From: Aliivibrio_A kagoshimensis
Lineage (GTDB): Bacteria; Pseudomonadota; Gammaproteobacteria; Enterobacterales; Vibrionaceae
Length of the DNA: 5,964 nucleotides
Direction: 5' to 3'
Assembly: GCF_050337105.1 (NCBI RefSeq)
Contig: NZ_JAKJSQ010000120.1
Location: 1 to 5,964, forward strand
A program made the translations under genes and the position numbers. Below are positions 1 through 5,964 of this stretch, in pieces (the stretch's first letter is position 1; the number at the start of each line of letters is the position of its first letter). Under the pieces are notes generated by a model, which had not been told where the DNA came from, ran no database searches, and saw only the letters and a list, made by a program, of their open reading frames with translations.

Positions 1-2
1 AA

Positions 3-1013
3 CTAAATGTTATTGACGATATCTTTAATTAGATTAGGGCCTTTGTAGATGAAGCCAGTGTAGACCTGAACTAACTTAGCACCCGCCATCATTTTTTCTT
101 TAGCGGCAACATAAGAATCAATACCGCCTACGCCAATAATAGGAACTTGATCGCCCAGCTCTTGGTATAATCGACGAACGACTTCGGTGCTACGGCTTTG
201 AACCGGACGGCCACTTAGCCCCCCAGCTTCTAAACCATGTTCCATATCTTCTACCAAACTGCGATCCAGTGTCGTGTTGGTAGCGATCACCCCATCAATC
301 TTATGGCGGATCAATGATTCGCAGATCTGTACAATTTCGTGATCCTCAAGATCCGGTGCGATCTTTAAGGCTAACGGTACATATTTGTTGTATTTCTCAC
401 TCAATTCTTGCTGTTTTTGTTTTAATTCAGCAAGAAGTTGGTCCAAAGCTTCACCATATTGTAGCGATCGTAAGCCAGGAGTGTTTGGCGAAGAGATATT
501 CACGGCAATATAACCGGCATGTTGATATACTTTCTCCATACAGATTAAGTAATCTTCACTTCCCTTCTCAATCGGCGTGTCTTTGTTTTTACCAATATTA
601 ATGCCGATGATGCCATCATAATTCGATTTTTTAACGTTATCGACTAAGTTATCAACCCCTAAGTTATTGAAACCCATTCGGTTGATGATCCCTTCTGCTG
701 GAATCAAGCGGAAAAGTCTAGGCTTATCATTTCCAGACTGTGGACGAGGTGTTACAGTGCCAACCTCTACGAAGCCAAACCCCATGGCACCGAAAGCGTC
801 AATACACTCTCCATTTTTATCTAGTCCCGCCGCTAAGCCGACGGCATTTTTAAATGTCAAACCCATCACTTCGACTGGGTGATCATTTAATTTTTGACGA
901 TAGAATAGATCCAAAGGCGTGTTATTGAAACGTGTGAAGTTTTGAATGGCAAGATCATGTGCTTTCTCAGCATCAAGTTTGAATATGCCAGCTCTGGCTA
1001 TACGATAAAGCAT
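3..1013 (-). CDS. pyrD: Dihydroorotate dehydrogenase (quinone), class 2
   Basis: This enzyme oxidises dihydroorotate to orotate in de novo UMP synthesis, passing electrons through FMN to membrane quinones; class 2 enzymes sit on the inner face of the cytoplasmic membrane. The product is 336 residues, the same length as E. coli PyrD as I remember it. Visible family motifs are GLAAGLDKNG (Lys66 at the FMN site), the segment GTVTPRPQSGNDKPRLFR that follows it, NRMGFNNLG, NISSPNTPGLR (residues 172-182, with Ser175 as the class 2 catalytic base), IATNTT, GGLSGRP and IIGVGGID near the C-terminal phosphate-binding region. The N-terminal ~40 residues form the helical extension that class 2 enzymes use for membrane and quinone contact; there is no signal peptide. 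The start is fixed by GGAGG 4 nt upstream and by an in-frame TAA at 1038-1040 with no other start codon between. It follows gdh after 42 bp containing a terminator. The gene is complete, ending in TAG, and nothing looks degraded. Confidence 0.98.
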   Translation of the reverse strand: MLYRIARAGIFKLDAEKAHDLAIQNFTRFNNTPLDLFYRQKLNDHPVEVMGLTFKNAVGLAAGLDKNGECIDAFGAMGFGFVEVGTVTPRPQSGNDKPRLFRLIPAEGIINRMGFNNLGVDNLVDNVKKSNYDGIIGINIGKNKDTPIEKGSEDYLICMEKVYQHAGYIAVNISSPNTPGLRSLQYGEALDQLLAELKQKQQELSEKYNKYVPLALKIAPDLEDHEIVQICESLIRHKIDGVIATNTTLDRSLVEDMEHGLEAGGLSGRPVQSRSTEVVRRLYQELGDQVPIIGVGGIDSYVAAKEKMMAGAKLVQVYTGFIYKGPNLIKDIVNNI

Positions 1014-1016
1014 TGT

Positions 1017-1022
1017 ACCTCC
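1017..1022 (-). promoter_or_regulatory. Strong Shine-Dalgarno sequence of pyrD
   Basis: GGAGGT (1022-1017 read on the minus strand) matches the 16S rRNA 3' end over six bases. GGAGG is 4 nt from the pyrD ATG, a somewhat short spacing. It sits one base after the U-run of the terminator, so any pyrD message starting upstream of the terminator carries the hairpin just before its ribosome binding site. The site itself is not part of the perfect stem. Confidence 0.85.
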
Positions 1023-1023
1023 G

Positions 1024-1048
1024 AAAAAAAGCCCCGATTAACGGGGCT
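1024..1048 (-). terminator. Rho-independent terminator after gdh
   Basis: Read on the minus strand, AGCCCCG (1048-1042), a five-base loop UUAAU and CGGGGCU (1036-1030) form a perfect 7-bp stem. It is followed by seven U in a row (1030-1024, the first shared with the stem). This is a textbook intrinsic terminator for gdh. It begins only 7 nt after the gdh stop codon, and its U-run ends one base before the pyrD ribosome binding site. The plus-strand reading lacks a T-run after the stem, so it should act in one direction only. Because pyrD starts just beyond it, pyrD must be expressed by read-through or from a promoter located within or before this hairpin. Confidence 0.92.
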
Positions 1049-1050
1049 GT

Positions 1051-1079
1051 ATTATTTACTCATTTGCCGAACAATTCAA
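1051..1079 (-). promoter_or_regulatory. Candidate sigma-70 promoter for pyrD inside the gdh 3' end
   Basis: On the minus strand TTGAAT (1079-1074, four of six matches to TTGACA) is separated by exactly 17 bp from AATAAT (1056-1051, five of six matches to TATAAT). The -10 box overlaps the last base of the gdh stop codon, so the promoter lies across the end of gdh. Counting from the -10 box, positions 5-9 are C, C, C, C, G (1046-1042), so starts would fall at the 5' arm of the terminator hairpin and give a leader of about 29-33 nt. Such a promoter would explain how pyrD escapes the gdh terminator. It is supported only by consensus match and position; AT-rich DNA can give such matches by chance. 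Confidence 0.5.
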
Positions 1080-4000
1080 ATTTAATAACACTAATTCTCG
1101 CATTGCGACGGAGAATTTTGCAAATTCATGCACATTACCAATCTTGAACTCTTTCAAAATGGTTTCCCATCTATCAATCGCTACTTTATGCGTATCGCAC
1201 CAATTTTCGATGGCCGCTTCACAACTGTCGCCCTCTTCCATGGTTTTTAGAACTAATATGGTCAGCTGACGCTGCTGCCAATCGAGCTCTTCACGGAATG
1301 TTGCTCTTGCTAAAGCTTGCCAATGATTATCGACACTTTGCGCATTGATCTGTTTTAAGAACCAGTGCAGTGATAATCGGTCACCTAAAGTGAAGTAAAG
1401 TTTGGCAGCGGTTGCAACTGTTTTATCTGTTTCAATCGCACCATCTGAAATATCCATTGCCGAGTAAAGACTTGACAGTCTCGCCACGATATTCGCAATT
1501 TCCGGATCAAAGTCAGAATCAATGAGAACTTGAGCTTGCTCTTTGTGCTCTAACACTTCTTCATCAACGAGGAAGTCATCAAGTTGAGTTCGAATCGTTG
1601 CCACAGTAGGTTTGTAGAGTTCAATAAGTTGTTCTATGTTGATCTGGTTGTTGTAATTTCTTAAGAACCATCGCGTCAAACGTCTTAACGTTCTTCTTAC
1701 AGCAAACAATGCGTCATATTGTGCACCAGCGGTCGATTTGTTATCACTCAGACGAATCTGTTTAAATATATCTTCAAAATCAAAGACCTCTCTTGCAACA
1801 GCAAAAGCATTAGAAATTGCCGCAACACCCGCACCGGTCTCTTCCGTTAAGCGAATAACAAAATTACAGCCCATTTCATTAACCATTCTATTGGCCAAAC
1901 AGGTCGCAATGATTTCTGCTCTCAGTGGGTGTTTGTCCATCGCATCACTATAGTTACGCTGTAACTCAGAAGGGAAGTAATCCAGTAACAATTTGGCATG
2001 GTATGGGTTATTGGCGATTTCATCGACCACCAACTGCTCTTTCAGCACCATTTTCCCATAAGCCACTAATACAGAAAGTTCAGGTCTGGTTAAACCAACA
2101 CCTAATTTTTCACGCTCTGAGATAGTTTCATCATCTGGGATGTATTCCAGTGCACGATCCAACTGACCCGTTTTTTCTAAGTGGTGAATAAAACGAACTT
2201 GCTCTTTAACCAGTGATACACCTTGATGTTCAGTCACTGAAATGGTCTCTGATTGGCAATATGCATCTTCAAGAACGATATCACCAACTTCATCTTCCAT
2301 ACGACTTAACAATTCATTTCTCTGCTTATAAGTCAGATCGCCATTAACCACCAAACTGTTGATCAGGATCTTAATATTCACTTCGTTATCGGAGCAATCC
2401 ACGCCACCAACATTATCAACAAAGTCGGTGTTAACTCGGCCACCATGCAGTGCGTACTCAATTCGTGCAAGCTGAGTCATGCCTAAGTTACCGCCTTCAC
2501 CGATCACTTTAGCTTTGATCTCTTTGCCGTTAATACGTAATGCATCATTTGCACGATCCCCTACATCCGTATCCGTTTCTGAGACTGATTTAAAGTAGGT
2601 TCCGATCCCACCGTTCCACATAAGATCGACATCTAACGTTAAGATCTCTTTAATAAGATCATTTGGCGCCATCGATGCTCGTGTTGTGTTGAACATCTTT
2701 TTCATTTCAGGGGTTAATTTAATTGACTTAACACGACGAGAGAAAATGCCACCACCGGCTGAGATCAACGATTTATCATAATCTTCCCAGCTTGATCTTG
2801 GTAGATTGAACAGGCGATCACGCTCGATCCAACTTGAAGCAGAATCAGGAGTAGGATCGATAAAGATATGCATGTGGTTAAACGCGGCTTGTAATCGAAT
2901 GTTTTTTGACAACAACATACCATTACCAAATACATCCCCAGCCATGTCTCCGACACCCGCACAGGTAAAGTCGGTAGTCTGGCAATCAATATCCATCTCT
3001 CTAAAGTGACGTTTCACTGATTCCCAACCGCCTTTCGCAGTAATACCCATCTGCTTATGGTCATAACCGTTAGAGCCACCAGAAGCAAACGCATCCCCTA
3101 ACCAGAAGTTATACTGACCAGCGACTTCGTTTGCAAGGTCTGAGAAAGTTGCCGTTCCTTTATCAGCGGCAACAACCAAATATGGGTCATCATCATCGTG
3201 TCGAACCACATTGACAGGCGCTACAATATCACCATCAATAATGTTATCAGAAACATCCAATAGTGCTCTAATGAAGCGACGGTAACAACGTTGACCTTCA
3301 GCGAAGATAGCATCTCGAGTTGTATAATGATGTTGATGCTTACAAACGAATCCCCCTTTTGCACCAACCGGTACAATTACGGTGTTTTTCACTTGCTGTG
3401 CTTTGACCAAACCAAGTACTTCTGTTCTGAAATCTTCTTGACGGTCAGACCAACGCAAACCACCACGAGCAACTTTACCACCACGAAGGTGAACACCCTC
3501 AATATCTGGAGCATAAACAAAAATTTCAAACGCTGGAACTGGTGCAGGAATTTCTGGAATTTCCGCAGGTTTCAATTTGAGTGCTAACCACGGCTTAGGC
3601 TGTCCATCTTCAACTTGGAAATAGTTGGTTCGAACCGTTGCCAGCATCATCTCCATGTAACGACGAATAATACGATCGTCATCTAGGCTTTCAACTTTAT
3701 CCAGCTCTTTATTGATGGTGTTAACAATCTTCTCTTGCTGTTTATCGGTATCTTTTACACTTGGACTAAAGCGCTTAATAAAGAGTGACACCAATAGGTT
3801 TGTCATTTTCGGATGACTGGATAGCGTATCCTCAATATAGTTTTGGCTAAATGGGAAACCCACTTGACGCATATATCGAGCGTAACTACGTAAAATAGTC
3901 ACTTCACGGCCTATCAAACCAGCGCCAAGTACTAAACGGTTAAATCCATCACTCTCAAGATCACCAGACCATACTGCAGCAAACGCTTGTTGGAAACGAT

Positions 4001-5879
4001 CACGTGCTTCTCTAAGATCCACATCCGTTGATCCATTATGAAGCATTGAGAAATCTAGGATCCAAAAAACCGTTCCATCTGCTCTTTCGATCTTATACGG
4101 TGACTCGCCAATAACGCGTAATCCTAAGTTTTCCAACATAGGCATGACATCAGACAGATGAATTGGCTCATCTCGATGGAACAGTTTTAATTTTACGTGG
4201 CGAGAATTATTTTGTTCTTCTTGTGGACGATAAAAAAGCATACCGAGTTTATTGTCATCACTTAAGATTTCAAGACGCTCAATATCAGCAACGGCTGAAC
4301 CTGGTAACATCTCCTCTTTATATGAACGAGGGAACGCTCTTTTATACTGTTTAGAAACAGGTGTTCCTTTACTCTCACCAAGGTTGGCAATAACGGCTTC
4401 TGATAATCGGTCATCCCAAGTTGAAGCGGCTTCTACTAAGTTCTGCTCTATTGTCTTCACATCAACATCGCTATTGTTATTATCCACACGAACTAAATAG
4501 TGGGTTCGCGCTAATGGGCTCTCTGAGAAGAATGTTGTAAACTCCACATGCTGGTCAGATTCAAAGTACTGCTGAAAGATCTTTTGAGTTTGTGTTCTCA
4601 GCTCGGTGTTATAGCGCTCTTTGTTGACATACACCATGCAAGAGTAAAAACGGCCAAATGGGTCTTTACGAACAAACAGTCTCAGCAAGTCACGATCTTG
4701 CATTCGAACCACACCCATACCAACATCCAGCATCTCATCTTCGCTTGCTTGAAACAGCTCATCACGAGGATAGTTTTCTAAGATGTTATTGAGTGCTTTC
4801 CATGAATGGGAGCCATTAACGTAATGACTTGAATCTAGGATCCGCTCCACTTTGTTGCAAATCAGTGGAATATTAGAAATGCTCTGGTTATAAACAGATG
4901 ATGTATACAGACCGGTAAATCGATGTTCACCAATCACTTTTCCACTCTTATCGAACTGTTTAATGCCGATGTAATCGATGTAAGCGGGTCGATGAATTCG
5001 AGACTTAACATTGCCTTTGGTCAGAATCAGTAGATCATTCTTCTTAGCTTCAAATCTTGCAGATTCGGGAAGCTCTGAAAGTTTCAACAATCTCACACGA
5101 GACGCCACAGAAAAGAGCCCTAATCCAGTCTCTTCAGTAGGACGTAACTCATAATCACCTTCAATGGCAACCAGGTCAAAATGTTTGTAACCCATTAACG
5201 TAAAGTTATGTTCACTGATCCACTTTAGGAACTCAGCCACTTCAGTAATGTGTTCTTGTTCAATTAATGCAGGGGTTTTTTTCACTTCAGCAATAACGGA
5301 ATCAAGCTTATCGCTCATTCCTTGCCAATCACGAACCACCAACTCAGCATCGATGAGCACACATTCAAGTTCATGCTTGAGTGCTTTCATCTCTTCCTTA
5401 CTGCTTAATCTATCCACTTCAACATGGAACAGAGTTTGCGAAGTGTCACCACCACTGCACACATCTACAATGACATCATTTTCGCGGGTAAAGCAGTGTG
5501 GGCCATTCAACATCAAGTGGCTCTGGGTATCTAAACGCACCAGCGCCATTTTTACAGAATCGACAAGGAAAGGACCGTCAGGAGTGACAATTTCAACAAT
5601 AGTGTGTGTTGATTTCCAACCATCTCGACTGAGTGTCGGATTAAAAACTCGAACTGAAATCGCATCAGGTTTAACTTCATTCAAGTGGTGCCATAAACTT
5701 AAAACAGCACCATATAGGTCAGATTCATTTCTCTGTAATAGGTCTTCGTTCGCGATATTTGCAAAAAGTCGTTGAGCTAACTTTTTGACTAAATCTTGCT
5801 TAGGCTGTTCTATTTTTTTTTCGATTAATTGATACACTTTTTCAAGTAAAACTGGAACAATTTTCTCAGACGTTAACAT
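1056..5879 (-). CDS. gdhB: NAD-specific glutamate dehydrogenase, large (GDH-180) type
   Basis: This enzyme catalyses NAD-dependent oxidative deamination of glutamate to 2-oxoglutarate and ammonium in the cytoplasm and is mainly catabolic. At 1,607 residues it matches the ~180 kDa bacterial family (Pfam Bac_GDH, PF05088), which differs from the ~450-residue GDH. The N-terminal half is regulatory with ACT-like segments: one near residues 35-160, the conserved FTLMGYKHF stretch around 225-233, a second ACT-like region from RLFVRKDPFGRFYS (400-413) to YNTELR (423-428), and a third around 545-615. The catalytic core spans roughly 730-1225: RGGLRWSDR (805-813), PVGAKGGF with the presumed glutamate-binding Lys841, AADKGTATFSD with Asp906 as a likely catalytic acid, ITAKGGWES (Lys949), the glycine-rich nucleotide-binding loop GVGDMAGDVFGNGM (975-988) and WNGGIGT (from 1088). 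The helical C-terminal domain begins near LTRPEL (1263-1268). GGAG lies 8 nt before the ATG, and an in-frame TAA at 5883-5885 rules out a longer form. No frameshift or missing core motif was seen. Residue roles are by family analogy. The symbol follows Pseudomonas usage; Vibrio annotations often give none. Confidence 0.96.
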   Translation of the reverse strand: MLTSEKIVPVLLEKVYQLIEKKIEQPKQDLVKKLAQRLFANIANEDLLQRNESDLYGAVLSLWHHLNEVKPDAISVRVFNPTLSRDGWKSTHTIVEIVTPDGPFLVDSVKMALVRLDTQSHLMLNGPHCFTRENDVIVDVCSGGDTSQTLFHVEVDRLSSKEEMKALKHELECVLIDAELVVRDWQGMSDKLDSVIAEVKKTPALIEQEHITEVAEFLKWISEHNFTLMGYKHFDLVAIEGDYELRPTEETGLGLFSVASRVRLLKLSELPESARFEAKKNDLLILTKGNVKSRIHRPAYIDYIGIKQFDKSGKVIGEHRFTGLYTSSVYNQSISNIPLICNKVERILDSSHYVNGSHSWKALNNILENYPRDELFQASEDEMLDVGMGVVRMQDRDLLRLFVRKDPFGRFYSCMVYVNKERYNTELRTQTQKIFQQYFESDQHVEFTTFFSESPLARTHYLVRVDNNNSDVDVKTIEQNLVEAASTWDDRLSEAVIANLGESKGTPVSKQYKRAFPRSYKEEMLPGSAVADIERLEILSDDNKLGMLFYRPQEEQNNSRHVKLKLFHRDEPIHLSDVMPMLENLGLRVIGESPYKIERADGTVFWILDFSMLHNGSTDVDLREARDRFQQAFAAVWSGDLESDGFNRLVLGAGLIGREVTILRSYARYMRQVGFPFSQNYIEDTLSSHPKMTNLLVSLFIKRFSPSVKDTDKQQEKIVNTINKELDKVESLDDDRIIRRYMEMMLATVRTNYFQVEDGQPKPWLALKLKPAEIPEIPAPVPAFEIFVYAPDIEGVHLRGGKVARGGLRWSDRQEDFRTEVLGLVKAQQVKNTVIVPVGAKGGFVCKHQHHYTTRDAIFAEGQRCYRRFIRALLDVSDNIIDGDIVAPVNVVRHDDDDPYLVVAADKGTATFSDLANEVAGQYNFWLGDAFASGGSNGYDHKQMGITAKGGWESVKRHFREMDIDCQTTDFTCAGVGDMAGDVFGNGMLLSKNIRLQAAFNHMHIFIDPTPDSASSWIERDRLFNLPRSSWEDYDKSLISAGGGIFSRRVKSIKLTPEMKKMFNTTRASMAPNDLIKEILTLDVDLMWNGGIGTYFKSVSETDTDVGDRANDALRINGKEIKAKVIGEGGNLGMTQLARIEYALHGGRVNTDFVDNVGGVDCSDNEVNIKILINSLVVNGDLTYKQRNELLSRMEDEVGDIVLEDAYCQSETISVTEHQGVSLVKEQVRFIHHLEKTGQLDRALEYIPDDETISEREKLGVGLTRPELSVLVAYGKMVLKEQLVVDEIANNPYHAKLLLDYFPSELQRNYSDAMDKHPLRAEIIATCLANRMVNEMGCNFVIRLTEETGAGVAAISNAFAVAREVFDFEDIFKQIRLSDNKSTAGAQYDALFAVRRTLRRLTRWFLRNYNNQINIEQLIELYKPTVATIRTQLDDFLVDEEVLEHKEQAQVLIDSDFDPEIANIVARLSSLYSAMDISDGAIETDKTVATAAKLYFTLGDRLSLHWFLKQINAQSVDNHWQALARATFREELDWQQRQLTILVLKTMEEGDSCEAAIENWCDTHKVAIDRWETILKEFKIGNVHEFAKFSVAMRELVLLNLNCSANE

Positions 5880-5885
5880 CCGTTA

Positions 5886-5891
5886 CTCTCC
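5886..5891 (-). promoter_or_regulatory. Shine-Dalgarno sequence of gdh
   Basis: GGAGAG (5891-5886 read on the minus strand) places GGAG 8 nt before the ATG at 5879-5877, a normal spacing. Together with the in-frame TAA at 5885-5883 it settles the gdh start. Confidence 0.8.
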
Positions 5892-5941
5892 GTCACTCTA
5901 AGTAGTTTTTATGTAAGTTTAGCGCTTATTGACCGTTTAAT

Positions 5942-5947
5942 ATTGTA
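5942..5947 (-). promoter_or_regulatory. Possible -10 box for gdh
   Basis: TACAAT (5947-5942 on the minus strand) matches five of six bases of TATAAT and would start transcription near 5935, giving a leader of about 55 nt. The matching -35 box would fall beyond the window edge, so half of the promoter cannot be seen. Weaker alternatives nearer the gene (such as TTAAAC at 5940-5935 with TTACAT 18 bp downstream) match only three of six bases in each box. No convincing operator palindrome was found in the 85 bp upstream of gdh. Confidence 0.3.
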
Positions 5948-5956
5948 TGAGAAAAA

Positions 5957-5962
5957 TATAAT
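5957..5962 (+). promoter_or_regulatory. Possible -10 box of a divergent gene
   Basis: TATAAT on the plus strand is a perfect -10 hexamer two bases from the window end. A TTGACC at 5929-5934 resembles a -35 box, but the 22-bp spacer is too long, and hexamers at normal spacing (CGTTTA at 17 bp) are poor. If used, transcription would start just outside the window and run away from gdh. In this AT-rich stretch the match may be chance. Confidence 0.2.
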
Positions 5963-5964
5963 AA

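Noticed and set aside
1060..1110. A PurR-type operator near the pyrD promoter, as known for E. coli pyrD
   Set aside because: I looked for an ACGCAAACGTTTGCGT-like palindrome in this segment and found none.
2765..2989. A 74-residue minus-strand frame in another phase within gdh
   Set aside because: It overlaps the most conserved part of the dehydrogenase catalytic core, which is clearly the coding frame, and shows no family resemblance.
4052..4843. The 12-mer AATCTAGGATCC occurs twice, near 4052 and 4832, and includes the usually rare CTAG
   Set aside because: Both copies encode an Ile-Leu-Asp tripeptide in the same gdh frame in unrelated contexts. A single 12-bp match within a 4.8-kb gene can be coincidence, and no further copies or flanking similarity were seen.
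5248..5775. A 175-residue open frame on the plus strand, antisense to the 5' part of gdh
   Set aside because: It lies wholly inside gdh. Its translation is rich in Ser, Thr and Cys, with no recognisable motif, as expected from the reverse strand of a real gene. The other plus-strand frames within gdh and pyrD (such as 3291-3587 and 314-601) were rejected on the same grounds.
5921..5926. The palindrome AGCGCT upstream of gdh as a possible operator
   Set aside because: The symmetry does not extend beyond six bases, since both flanks fail to pair, and it matches no regulator site I can name.

Overview
This 5,964-base window carries two complete genes on the minus strand and little else. The proteins point to a marine gammaproteobacterium, most likely Vibrionaceae. 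PyrD looks like a full-length homologue of the 336-residue enterobacterial enzyme. A GDH-180 type NAD-glutamate dehydrogenase lies directly upstream of pyrD, an arrangement I remember from Vibrio genomes. The assignment to genus comes from memory and was not searched.

Layout in the direction of transcription (right to left): positions 5964-5880 are an 85-bp AT-rich upstream region with a possible gdh promoter. Positions 5879-1056 encode the 1,607-residue NAD-dependent glutamate dehydrogenase. Positions 1055-1014 are a 42-bp spacer that is almost entirely filled by an intrinsic terminator (7-bp GC-rich stem, seven U) and the pyrD Shine-Dalgarno sequence. Positions 1013-3 encode class 2 dihydroorotate dehydrogenase, PyrD, whose stop codon is two bases from the window edge. 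No RNA genes, mobile elements, CRISPR arrays or long repeats were seen. The many open frames on the plus strand inside gdh and pyrD are shadows of these genes.

The two enzymes belong to different branches of nitrogen metabolism. Glutamate dehydrogenase breaks glutamate down to 2-oxoglutarate and ammonium. PyrD makes orotate for UMP synthesis and feeds electrons to the quinone pool. Nothing shows that they work together.

The interesting part is the junction. The gdh stop codon, a good sigma-70-like promoter for pyrD, the gdh terminator and the pyrD ribosome binding site are packed into about 65 bp. Two regulatory readings fit the sequence. The first is start-site switching of the kind known for enterobacterial pyrC/pyrD, since a C-C-G run lies at positions 7-9 after the -10 box. 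The second is translation-coupled, UTP-sensitive attenuation like that at rph-pyrE, since the gdh stop codon is only 7 nt before the terminator hairpin. Both are inferences that can be tested. Apart from this junction the window is ordinary core-metabolism DNA, and I see no new multi-gene system in it.
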